A stretch of DNA of 17,301 bases from CAZBMJ01 sp964493205 (GTDB lineage: Bacteria; Myxococcota; UBA727; JABDBI01), in NCBI GenBank assembly GCA_964493205.1, contig CAZBMJ010000042.1:1-17301 (forward strand). The letters are read 5' to 3'. Under the pieces are notes generated by a model. It worked only from the letters and a program-made list of their open reading frames with translations, made no database searches and was not told the origin of the DNA. This document shows, in pieces, positions 1 to 7,357 of this stretch. A program made the position numbers and the translations under genes. Within the stretch, counting starts at the first letter, position 1. Each line of letters starts with the position of its first letter.

Positions 1-1
1 T

Positions 2-55
2 TTAATATTTTTAAATATTATCTTCTATAACTTTTTTATGAGAGCGTAGCTATAT
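2..55. repeat. Left copy of 54-bp terminal inverted repeat
   Basis: Positions 2-55 are the exact reverse complement of 17248-17301, with no mismatch over 54 bp; the match stops at 56 (g) against 17247. The outer part holds an 18-nt palindrome: TAATATTT (3-10), TT, AAATATTA (13-20). Reading outward from the window, both ends therefore enter the same sequence. It could be the edge of an insertion sequence present on both sides in opposite orientation, or the shared k-mer at the two ends of an assembly contig. No transposase is visible inside the window. Confidence 0.95.
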
Positions 56-97
56 GAGCGAAAAAATTAATTTTAGTTTATTCATTAAATTACCTGA

Positions 98-901
98 TTA
101 GATAGAGTTCAAACCTCTGATACCATTTATTTTAAATTTTTTATTTACACTCAAAAGAAAATCTGTTTGAAATGCTTTTTCAAGGCGTGCATCTTTTAGA
201 AGACATTTTAGTGTCATTAAAAAGTAAACTACGCCATTTCCACCTAATAGCTCTTTACTAATAATTATAATTTTACTTTTAGTATCTACATATTGATTAA
301 TTTCTGCTTCATGATGAAGAATTTTTTTGATTTTGTATAAATCAGCTTCGGCATGTACATGTACGTCAACGCTGGTCATCATTTCTACATCACCCGCACT
401 ATTTGACTTCACAGAATCAGTAAGAAATCGGTTATTAGGAATAGTAACAACACTTTTGTCTAGAGTTAAAAGTTTAACCGAGTGCAATCCTATTTCTAAA
501 ATCTCCCCATAGTGCTCTTGAAAGGTAATACGATCACCTATCTGAAAAGGTTTATCTGTGAGTAAAAAAAATCCTGCCATAATAGATGTACTGGCATCTT
601 TTGCAGCTAATCCAAGAGAAAGAAAGCCGCTTACAATAAAACCAATTAACAATTCACGACTTGGTTGAAAAATGATGTAAAAAGATACAAATAATCCCCC
701 AAAATAAAGAATAAAATGAGTAATAGGAACCCAAGCAAAAACAAACATTCTTTTAGAAGGAAATTTTTTTGAAAGCCAATTTATAAGAGCTCTAAAAATT
801 TTCAGAATAAGGGAGATAAGAATAACAAAAAATATAAAAACACTAATATCTTTAATATTGAGTCGGTTTATAAAACTATAGATATAATCAGCGTTAATCA
901 T
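98..901 (-). CDS. MscS-family mechanosensitive channel
   Basis: A small-conductance mechanosensitive channel-like protein of 267 aa, close to the 286 aa of E. coli MscS; such channels release solutes on osmotic downshock. Membrane segments lie at about residues 20-37 and 60-78. The pore helix is at about 83-112, with the Gly/Ala-rich stretch GLAAKDASTSIMAGFFL. The beta domain follows (KPFQIGDRI, then YGEILEIGLHSVKLLTLD and VTIPNN), and then a short alpha/beta C-terminus. The ATG at 901 was chosen because AGGTGG lies 8 nt upstream on the minus strand (910-915). A TTG at 943 in the same frame would add 14 residues but has no good ribosome site. It is the last gene of the uvrC direction, 78 nt after the small membrane protein. 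The substrate and gating cannot be read from sequence. Confidence 0.88.
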   Translation of the reverse strand: MINADYIYSFINRLNIKDISVFIFFVILISLILKIFRALINWLSKKFPSKRMFVFAWVPITHFILYFGGLFVSFYIIFQPSRELLIGFIVSGFLSLGLAAKDASTSIMAGFFLLTDKPFQIGDRITFQEHYGEILEIGLHSVKLLTLDKSVVTIPNNRFLTDSVKSNSAGDVEMMTSVDVHVHAEADLYKIKKILHHEAEINQYVDTKSKIIIISKELLGGNGVVYFLMTLKCLLKDARLEKAFQTDFLLSVNKKFKINGIRGLNSI

Positions 902-979
902 ATTTTTAACCACCTTAATTATATTAAGTTTATACTTGTTCAAAAAAGTTTATCAAGAGAGTAATTTAAAGAAATTATT

Positions 980-1246
980 TTAATTTAAAAATAAAATATA
1001 ATATAAAATAAAAATAAATAATAAGATAATATAAATTGATAATGCTTTTGCTAAAACAATGATGAGTTTCATTATAGAAAATTTTTCAATAGGCTCATTT
1101 TCAAAGGAGCTATATGTACTATAATAAGTTTTTCTCTCTTCATCATTTTTAAAAGCAAAATTATCAGAAGATTTTGGCAATACAGGAAACAATGTACAGA
1201 ATAAGTAATCAATTTTTATTGCTATTTTTTTTAATAACTTAAACAT
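980..1246 (-). CDS. Small single-pass membrane protein, function unknown
   Basis: An 88-aa protein that I do not recognise. It has a basic N-terminus (MFKLLKKIAIKIDYLF), a polar middle rich in Asn, Glu, Ser and Tyr (residues about 25-55), and a strongly hydrophobic C-terminal segment of about 27 residues (MKLIIVLAKALSIYIILLFI onward) ending LYYILFLN. This predicts one transmembrane helix at the C-terminus. The start is well supported: GGGAG on the minus strand (1254-1258) lies 7 nt before the ATG, inside the 16-nt gap after the uvrC stop codon. It is probably co-transcribed with uvrC and the downstream MscS-like gene. The link to DNA repair is positional only. Confidence 0.7.
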   Translation of the reverse strand: MFKLLKKIAIKIDYLFCTLFPVLPKSSDNFAFKNDEERKTYYSTYSSFENEPIEKFSIMKLIIVLAKALSIYIILLFIFILYYILFLN

Positions 1247-1262
1247 ATGATAACTCCCAATT

Positions 1263-3119
1263 TTAATTTAAATTTCTTAATATTTCTAAAACTTTTTCTT
1301 CGCTTATTTTTAATAATTTAGCTATTTCTGTGTTTTGAGCATTTTTTATATTATTAATACTACCAAAGTGTTTTAGTAAAGCAAGGGCTCTAACTTTGCC
1401 TAAGCCTTTTATACTTAAAAGCCTGCTTGATAAATCTTGTTTACGCCTTTTTTGACGATGCTTTGTTAAAGCAAATCTATGAGCTTCATCACGTATTCGT
1501 TCTACCAAGTATCTCTCTTTTGTATGTTTTTGCAAAATTATAGCTTCTGAATTATTAGGAACAAAAAGTCGTTCTTCTGTATTTTTTGAAGTTCTCGCTT
1601 TAGCAATAGCAGCTATATAAAAAGTTTCTGGTGAAATTATAATATTTTGTTCTTGTGCAGCATCTAGGGCAGCACTTAATTGCCCTTTGCCGCCATCTAT
1701 GAGTAGTAAATCAGGTAAATTATTTTCTAGAACCCCTTGTTTAAGCCTTCTTGAAACTACTTGATTGATCATTAAAAAATCATTGTTGCCTTCAATATTT
1801 TTTATAGTAAATGAGCGGTAAAGTTTTTTATCCATGATGCCGTCAATAAAAACTACTAATGAACCCACAGGGTTAGTGCCCTGTATTAACGATATGTCTA
1901 TACATTCTATGCGCCTAGGAATATTTTTTAAAGATAGAATATTCTGGAGAGATTCTAAATTTTCTTGATTTTTTTGGTTATAATTTAAGTGTTCTTTTAG
2001 TGCTTGTAGAGCATTTTGATTTGCTATATCTAATAAAGCAGCTTTTTTTGCTTTAATTGGGTAAATAATAGTAGTTTTTTTATTTGATTTGTTATTTAAA
2101 AATATATTTAAAGCAGCAAGCTCTTTTTTAATGTTAAAAGGTATAATGATTTCGTGGGGAATTATACTGATTTCATGATTAAAATAGAGCTGATGCAGAA
2201 AATTATTTAAAATTTCTTCATCAGAAAATAGCTGATTACTAAAATGAAAGCTCTTGCTTTGTTGCCAACTACCGTGAGTAATTTGTATTTGAGTGATAGT
2301 GACTTCTTGAGCTATGCGGGCAAATCCTATAATATCTTGATTTTTTTGATTATTCACTTGCTTAATAACTTGAGTAGTCAAAGAAGTTTTTATGGCTTCT
2401 ATTTGATCTCTAATCTTAGCTGCCTGCTCAAATTGTTCAGCTTGCGCAAAATTTAGCATTTTTATAGTTAAGCGCTTGTTAATTTCAGAAGAGTTGCCGT
2501 TTAAGAATAAGCTTACGTTATCTAGCTCTTGTTCGTAATTAGTAATGTCGTATACACAAGGCGCATAACAGCGGCCAATTTGGTGTTGAATACAAGGACG
2601 TATACGATTATTGATGACGTTATCAGGGCAACTTCTTAAGCTAAAATATTTATTGATAATATCAAGCGTTGATCTAAGTTTGGATGCTGATGGAAATGGA
2701 CCAAAATATTTAGCGTTATCTTTTTTTGTTTTTCTTACTATTTCTAATTTAGGAAACTTAAGATTTTTTTTATCAGAGCTTAGGATGGGTTTTTTTAATT
2801 TTAATAATAAATAATTTTTATCGTCCTTGAGCATAATATTAAAACGAGGTTTATGCTTATTAATAAGATCTCGCTCTAAAATTAAACTTTCAAGTTCATT
2901 TTTAACAACTATTATTTCAAGATCAAAAAGTATAGCTTCTAGTAATTGAACAAATAAACGTTTATCGGTATGCAAAAAATAAGACTTAATACGTGCTTTT
3001 AAGTTTTTAGCTTTGCCTATATAAAATATTTCATTATTGGAATCGAGCATTAAATAACACCCAGGCAATGCTGGGACTTGCTTTATCTTTTCTTTGACGT
3101 AGTTAAATCCTTTTTTCAT
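1263..3119 (-). CDS. uvrC: UvrC, excinuclease ABC subunit C
   Basis: The dual-incision nuclease of nucleotide excision repair, which acts with UvrA and UvrB. It is full length at 618 aa. The GIY-YIG nuclease spans about residues 16-95 (GCYLM, FYIGKAKNLKARI). Cysteines 164, 176, 184 and 188 have the spacing of the UvrC iron-sulfur cluster. The UVR motif that binds UvrB is at about 212-246 (FAQAEQFEQAAKIRDQI). The RNase H-like endonuclease carries D408, D447, D475 and H547. These match E. coli D399, D438, D466 and H538 with a constant offset of nine. A helix-hairpin-helix pair closes the protein (LLSIKGLGKVRALALLKHFG, about 567-586). All key residues are present, so it should be active. It is divergent from ybaB, and its 5' end probably contains the ybaB promoter. 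Confidence 0.97.
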   Translation of the reverse strand: MKKGFNYVKEKIKQVPALPGCYLMLDSNNEIFYIGKAKNLKARIKSYFLHTDKRLFVQLLEAILFDLEIIVVKNELESLILERDLINKHKPRFNIMLKDDKNYLLLKLKKPILSSDKKNLKFPKLEIVRKTKKDNAKYFGPFPSASKLRSTLDIINKYFSLRSCPDNVINNRIRPCIQHQIGRCYAPCVYDITNYEQELDNVSLFLNGNSSEINKRLTIKMLNFAQAEQFEQAAKIRDQIEAIKTSLTTQVIKQVNNQKNQDIIGFARIAQEVTITQIQITHGSWQQSKSFHFSNQLFSDEEILNNFLHQLYFNHEISIIPHEIIIPFNIKKELAALNIFLNNKSNKKTTIIYPIKAKKAALLDIANQNALQALKEHLNYNQKNQENLESLQNILSLKNIPRRIECIDISLIQGTNPVGSLVVFIDGIMDKKLYRSFTIKNIEGNNDFLMINQVVSRRLKQGVLENNLPDLLLIDGGKGQLSAALDAAQEQNIIISPETFYIAAIAKARTSKNTEERLFVPNNSEAIILQKHTKERYLVERIRDEAHRFALTKHRQKRRKQDLSSRLLSIKGLGKVRALALLKHFGSINNIKNAQNTEIAKLLKISEEKVLEILRNLN

Positions 3120-3122
3120 AGT
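3094..3122 (+). promoter_or_regulatory. Candidate promoter for ybaB-recR
   Basis: TTGACG (3094-3099) and CATAGT (3117-3122) are separated by 17 nt and match the sigma-70 consensus at 5/6 and 4/6 positions. The start site would be near 3129, about 24 nt before the ybaB ATG. The element lies inside the first codons of uvrC, which fits the very short 33-bp gap between the divergent genes. AT-rich DNA gives chance matches, so this is only a candidate. For uvrC the best minus-strand -10 is TATGAT (3133-3138), without a convincing -35. Confidence 0.4.
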
Positions 3123-3152
3123 TTGTTTTTATATCATACTGGAGTAAATTGT

Positions 3153-3446
3153 ATGTTTGATCCTAAAAAAATTTTTGATTTAATGAAAAATGCTGGTGAA
3201 ATGCAAAAAAACATTCAAGAAAAGTTAAAAAGTCAAAAAGCACAAGGTAGTGCTGGTGGGGATATGGTTAAAGTACTCATGAATGGCAGTTTTGAGATAG
3301 AATCTATTGAAATTGACGAAAGTTTATTGAATGATAAAGCTTTTTTACAAGATTTAGTTAAATCTGCAGTAAACCATGCCACATCTCAGTTAAGAGAGAG
3401 CATGATAGACTATCTAAAATCTTTTACTTCTGGCTTTGGTTTATAG
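3153..3446 (+). CDS. ybaB: YbaB/EbfC nucleoid-associated protein
   Basis: A 97-aa YbaB/EbfC-family DNA-binding protein; members form tweezer-like dimers that bind DNA and are usually encoded next to recR. The sequence shows the family layout: an N-terminal helix (MFDPKKIFDLMKNAGEMQKN) and a Gly-rich turn before the central sheet (GDMVKVLMNGSFEIESIEID). The C-terminal helix follows (LQDLVKSAVNHATSQLRESM), and the protein ends in a short Gly/Phe tail. The ATG at 3153 is preferred because GGAG (3141-3144) lies 8 nt upstream. A longer frame from 3078 would run back into the uvrC coding region and adds residues unlike the family. It precedes recR with a 3-nt gap, so the two are almost certainly one operon. 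Confidence 0.92.
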   Translation: MFDPKKIFDLMKNAGEMQKNIQEKLKSQKAQGSAGGDMVKVLMNGSFEIESIEIDESLLNDKAFLQDLVKSAVNHATSQLRESMIDYLKSFTSGFGL

Positions 3447-3449
3447 TCT

Positions 3450-4046
3450 ATGTCGCCAGATCCCATAGAAGTATTAGTACAAAATTTATCTCGTTTGCCT
3501 GGGGTTGGCGAAAAAACAGCTCTTAGGCTTGTGCTTCATTTATTAAAGCAGCAAAAATATCAAATTGTTGATTTAGCGCAAAGCCTGGTAAACGTGGCTA
3601 ACAATGTAGTTGAGTGTAGCAGATGTTGCAATCTTACTGCACAGGCTCCTTTGTGTGCCATATGTAACAAAACTGGCCGAGATGAAGCTGTTTTATGCGT
3701 AGTATCAAGTATACAAGATTTGATGGCCATAGAAAAAAGTTCAATTTTTATGGGAAGTTATCATGTTTTGCACGGTGTATTACAGCCTATAAACGGCATA
3801 GGGCCCAATGAGTTGCGGATTAAGCAATTACTTGAAAGATTCCAATCTAAAATAATTAAAGAAGTGGTGTTGGCTACACCATCAAGTATTGAGGGTGAAG
3901 CAACGGCTTTATATATAAAAGAGGTATTATCACCAGAGTCTTTAAAAGTATCTAGAATCGCCAGTGGAGTTCCAGTAGGTGGGGATTTGCAGTATGCAGA
4001 TCGTTTAAGTTTGGCGAAAGCTTTGCTTAATAGGCATTTTATGTAA
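3450..4046 (+). CDS. recR: RecR recombination mediator
   Basis: RecR works with RecF and RecO to load RecA at single-stranded gaps. The length of 198 aa is the family norm. An N-terminal helix-hairpin-helix (LSRLPGVGEKTALRLVLHLL, residues 13-32) is followed by a C4 zinc finger at C56, C59, C69 and C72. The Toprim domain starts at about residue 79 (LCVVSSIQDLMAIE, then YHVLHGVLQPINGIGP). The C-terminal part contains ATPSSIEGEATALYI and the conserved SGVPVGGDLQYAD. It begins 3 nt after the ybaB stop, with no clear Shine-Dalgarno, so translational coupling is likely. The common dnaX partner is absent upstream; uvrC lies there instead, divergently. Confidence 0.97.
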   Translation: MSPDPIEVLVQNLSRLPGVGEKTALRLVLHLLKQQKYQIVDLAQSLVNVANNVVECSRCCNLTAQAPLCAICNKTGRDEAVLCVVSSIQDLMAIEKSSIFMGSYHVLHGVLQPINGIGPNELRIKQLLERFQSKIIKEVVLATPSSIEGEATALYIKEVLSPESLKVSRIASGVPVGGDLQYADRLSLAKALLNRHFM

Positions 4047-4350
4047 AATATTTTATTAAAGACTGGTCTTGTTTTTTTAGAATTGTGAGTTTATTTTAAT
4101 AAACTAATTAAGTTTGCTATATTTGGTAATGATTTTAATAATAGATTTATGTGTTTAAATCTGGTGAAAAGTGTTTATTAGTAGTTTTTAAAATTAAAAT
4201 TTTGGCATTATTTCTGTTTGTTGCAGTAAAAAAACTAATAGAAAAATCACTTAACACTGGGTCTATACAGAGAAGTTTCCTTGGATAGGAAAAAATTTAG
4301 GAAATAAGCTTCTGTGGGTTTATGATAGTCCAAGTGGCAAGAGGCAGCTG
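4047..4350. other. 304-bp non-coding leader before the large operon
   Basis: No reading frame with a ribosome site is visible here. The recR-side hairpins occupy 4059-4105. A possible promoter for the following operon is TTGCTA (4114-4119) - 17 nt - AATAAT (4137-4142), 4/6 and 5/6 matches, which would leave an untranslated leader of about 200 nt; TTGGCA (4202-4207) is another -35-like site without a good -10. At 4271-4313 the RNA could form a nested structure: AGAAG+TTTCCT (4271-4281) with AGGAAA (4299-4304) and CTTCT (4309-4313). An alternative pairing of TTTCCT with a second AGGAAA (4287-4292) excludes it. AAGAGG (4339-4344) is the ribosome site of the next gene. Confidence 0.4.
4059..4078 (+). 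terminator. Weak candidate terminator after recR
   Basis: A short stem AAGAC (4059-4063) / GTCTT (4066-4070) is followed by G and seven T (4072-4078), 13 nt after the recR stop. The loop is only two bases if all five pairs form. A second AT-only hairpin lies just downstream: AGTTTATT (4088-4095) / AATAAACT (4098-4105). Together these could end the recR transcript, but both stems are weak. Confidence 0.35.
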
Positions 4351-5790
4351 ATGATAAGAACATGTCACCTAAAATATAAATTTGGTGTGTTAAAAATATT
4401 GCTTTGTATATGGTTTGTATACGCTCATGTAGCTTTTGCTGCTGTGGTGCCGCTGCATACTAAGAGTGATAATCTTCTTGCACGTAATAATAATGACGAG
4501 ATGGATGATTCTTCTAAAAAGAAGAAAAAGAAAAGCAAAAAAAAGAAAAAACGTAAATCTTCAAGAAAACAAAGTGCAAGCGAACTTCCATCCATACAAG
4601 ATTTAATGGAATCTAAACATTCTGCGTTAATAACCAAACAATCTCAGCAAGAAGAAGAATTATCTAAGTTAGAAGCTCTTGTGGAAATGGAAAAAGCTAT
4701 TGAAGAAAAAGTATTTGATTCTTCTGCTTATTTGCATTTAGGTTTTAAAATTTCAGCTTCACCTAGGCTGTATAAAATACAAAAATTAGAACTTTATATG
4801 GATAATGAGTCTTCTCCTTTTTATGAAATAAATGAATATAGAAGATACAAAGGTGATAGGGAAGAGTTGTATTTTGGGGCTGTGCCACAAGGGTGTCACT
4901 CTATTACTGCAAAAGTAACGTACACCAGGCTTAAAAATACTTTAATATCCAGGCTCCAAGTCCAAAGGCATGAAGTAATTACTAAAGCCCAAACTTTTAT
5001 CGCTAAGAGTGGCTATCAAAATCATATAAATATTGATTTGTTTGAAGAAGCAAATGCTGTAACGCCTTTTTTTAGAGGGGTTAATGTAAGATTCAATAAT
5101 TCTGTTCGTCCTAACTTTTTGCAATCTGCAGCTATTGTTTCAATGGATGAAGTGCTAAATCAAGGTCGTTTAAGAGTTAGCTTTACCAATGAAGATGCTC
5201 AAAAATATAAATTGCTTAGAAAAACTGTGAGTATTGATGGCTTAGCAATCATGGAGCAAGAGCATGAGAAAGAAGGCGATGAACTTTTATTTAATGCGCC
5301 ATTACGAGAAGGCAAACATACCTTAAATGTTTCTTTATTATTGGTTGAAAGAAAATGGATTAAAGGCGGTGTTTCCTATAACTTCGATTTGTCTTTTAAG
5401 AGAGATTTTTATATTTTAAGTGGTCAGACAACAGTTATAGACCTTTTGACTCTGCCAAAGAGCGGTTTAAGAAGCAATCCTACTAAAACTACGTATGCAA
5501 AGGTTACTAGTGAAATATTTTCAGAAGAAAATCAAGATTATTTTCCTTATTTAACTTGTAATGAACTTGATGACATAGTTAAAAAAGAAGCTGAACTTTT
5601 AGAAAAACAAAAAGCTTCTGAAAAGGCTTCTGAAAGTGAGCCAGCTCCTGTTGTTGTTGAACCGTCAGTTTCTGAACCATCTGTTCCTGAAGAATCTAAG
5701 GTAGACTCTTTACCTTCTGAGCAACCTGCTGCAGAGCCTGCGGCGGAATCAACAGAAGAAATAATTGAGCCAAAAGTTAAAGAGGAGTAG
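4351..5790 (+). CDS. Secreted Lys-rich protein, first gene of Agl/Glt-like operon
   Basis: A 479-aa exported protein that I cannot assign to a named family. A signal peptide is clear: a basic start, then KILLCIWFVYAHVAFA, with cleavage likely after A30. Residues 56-73 are a dense Lys/Arg tract. A charged, probably coiled segment (about 80-125) follows, rich in Glu, Gln and Lys. The middle (about 125-395) looks like two beta-rich modules, with repeated patterns such as LYKIQKLELYMDN and GDREELYFGAVPQGCHSITA, then GDELLFNAPLREGKHTLNVS. The C-terminus (about 405-479) is Glu/Pro/Ser-rich and probably disordered. The ATG has AAGAGG 6 nt upstream. The next gene follows after 4 nt, so it should act with the TPR and motor proteins, probably in the periplasm. 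An A8 run in the Lys tract (4537-4544) is a possible slippage site. Confidence 0.8.
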   Translation: MIRTCHLKYKFGVLKILLCIWFVYAHVAFAAVVPLHTKSDNLLARNNNDEMDDSSKKKKKKSKKKKKRKSSRKQSASELPSIQDLMESKHSALITKQSQQEEELSKLEALVEMEKAIEEKVFDSSAYLHLGFKISASPRLYKIQKLELYMDNESSPFYEINEYRRYKGDREELYFGAVPQGCHSITAKVTYTRLKNTLISRLQVQRHEVITKAQTFIAKSGYQNHINIDLFEEANAVTPFFRGVNVRFNNSVRPNFLQSAAIVSMDEVLNQGRLRVSFTNEDAQKYKLLRKTVSIDGLAIMEQEHEKEGDELLFNAPLREGKHTLNVSLLLVERKWIKGGVSYNFDLSFKRDFYILSGQTTVIDLLTLPKSGLRSNPTKTTYAKVTSEIFSEENQDYFPYLTCNELDDIVKKEAELLEKQKASEKASESEPAPVVVEPSVSEPSVPEESKVDSLPSEQPAAEPAAESTEEIIEPKVKEE

Positions 5791-5794
5791 ATCT

Positions 5795-7357
5795 ATGCAA
5801 TCTTTGCAACCAATTTACATTCTTCTTTTTTTACTACTTTCTTCATCTGTTTCCTATGCAAAAACATCTAAGTACAGAAAGAAAGTCAAAAAAAAACCTG
5901 AAGTTATTTTGCCTATTATACCAGAAATAGTTGTAGAACCACTGCCTACAACATATGCTTATGTGAATGCGCGAATTTATTTTCGTCAGCATCACTACCG
6001 TAAAGCGTTAAGCTTTTTACAAGAATTACCGACTAATAAAGAAAAATGGATAGCGGCAGAGTCATATTTTCGTCTTGATGAATATGTAAAAGCAAAAGAG
6101 CTTTTTGAAGAAATATATAGAAGTTCTAGTGAACAAAATGATAGAAAAATTATTTTGATCAGACTGTTTGAGTGTTCGTTAGCATTAAAAGATGTAAAAT
6201 CAGCTAGACAAATTTATAATAATTATAGAAAAGAATTTAAGCAACTTCCTGTGAAAATGCGTTATGCTATGGCTAAAAGTTTATTAGAAATAAACCCTAA
6301 ACAAGCTATAAATATTTTAAAGCAAATACCTGTTAATACAGATTTTTCCATACGAGCCAAATATATTTTAGCTACTGTATCTGTTAAAGATTTTTCCAAA
6401 AAGCCCTTAAAAACTGCTTTAAAGCCCTTTGAAGAAATTGATAAAATGCCTATAATTAGTGTTGAAGATATTGTTGTAAAAAATAAGGCAATATTGGCAA
6501 AAGCTAGAATTTATGCACATAGGGCTATGTATGAAGAAGCTTTAGCTGCCTATGAAGTAGCAGGTTTTTCTGAAGAAGAAATAGCTTTTGAGGCAATTAC
6601 TGTTTTACTTAAAAAAGCTGACGATGCTGCAGGTTCTCTAGGTGCGTATAAAAAAGTTGATGAAAAAACCAGAATTTTTGTTGAATCTCAAGCTTTATCA
6701 AAAGCATTAGATATAATTCAAAAATTTAGAAACCAAAAAGAAATTGACTGGTTAACGCCTAAAATATTTACTGTTATGGCTCATTTGTATGCTCGTTCTG
6801 CTCGTTATGATGAGGGTAGGCAGGTGTATGATGTTTTAATATCCAATTACAAAGCTATTAAGCTTGAACTTGTTTATTTAGCAAAAAAATCAGAAAATCT
6901 TTTGCCATTATTTGATTTATCTACTTCTACTTCTAATATATTTTTTGTGAAAGATTTGCCTGATTATTTATTGGCTAATAAAGATGATATCGAAGAAATT
7001 TTAATTTTAAAGAATAGACTTTTAAAATCTAGAGAAAATATAGAAAAAATTTCAAAAAATATAGCCCAAAATAGTGTTAATTATGAATCTTTGCAAACAA
7101 TAATTATTACTCAAAAGCAAAATGAAGAAGAATATATAAAAGCGGCAATGAATCTTCAGAGAGAAGCTCTCACTAATACTGCAAAAGATGTTAATGAATT
7201 TTTAGCTCAAGCTGAATACCAAAGAGCAGATTTAGCTTATTTAGAAACTCAAAACTTAAAAAAGCAGCTTGATACTGTATGGCAATACCAAACTGATAGT
7301 CAAGATAATTTTAATAAGAATATACAAGAATTAGACAAAAATGGCGGTTCATTATGA
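5795..7357 (+). CDS. Secreted TPR-like/coiled-coil protein of Agl/Glt-like operon
   Basis: A 520-aa exported helical-repeat protein. The signal peptide runs to about residue 23 (YILLFLLLSSSVSYA, cleavage before KTSK) and is followed by a short Lys-rich stretch. Residues about 50-370 show TPR-like helix pairs (AYVNARIYFRQHHYRKALSF, AESYFRLDEYVKAKELFEEI, YARSARYDEGRQVYDVLI). The C-terminal 120 residues are long helices rich in Glu, Gln, Lys and Asn, and are likely a coiled coil. The ATG at 5795 is chosen because AGAGGAG (5781-5787) lies 7 nt upstream; a frame starting at 5765 would overlap the previous gene and spoil the signal peptide. The stop overlaps the next start as ATGA. Its likely role is as a periplasmic scaffold of the envelope motor; this is inferred from context. 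Confidence 0.82.
   Translation: MQSLQPIYILLFLLLSSSVSYAKTSKYRKKVKKKPEVILPIIPEIVVEPLPTTYAYVNARIYFRQHHYRKALSFLQELPTNKEKWIAAESYFRLDEYVKAKELFEEIYRSSSEQNDRKIILIRLFECSLALKDVKSARQIYNNYRKEFKQLPVKMRYAMAKSLLEINPKQAINILKQIPVNTDFSIRAKYILATVSVKDFSKKPLKTALKPFEEIDKMPIISVEDIVVKNKAILAKARIYAHRAMYEEALAAYEVAGFSEEEIAFEAITVLLKKADDAAGSLGAYKKVDEKTRIFVESQALSKALDIIQKFRNQKEIDWLTPKIFTVMAHLYARSARYDEGRQVYDVLISNYKAIKLELVYLAKKSENLLPLFDLSTSTSNIFFVKDLPDYLLANKDDIEEILILKNRLLKSRENIEKISKNIAQNSVNYESLQTIIITQKQNEEEYIKAAMNLQREALTNTAKDVNEFLAQAEYQRADLAYLETQNLKKQLDTVWQYQTDSQDNFNKNIQELDKNGGSL

Noticed and set aside
902..943. TTG start for the MscS-like protein
   Set aside because: No ribosome site is in front of it, whereas the ATG at 901 has AGGTGG at 8 nt.
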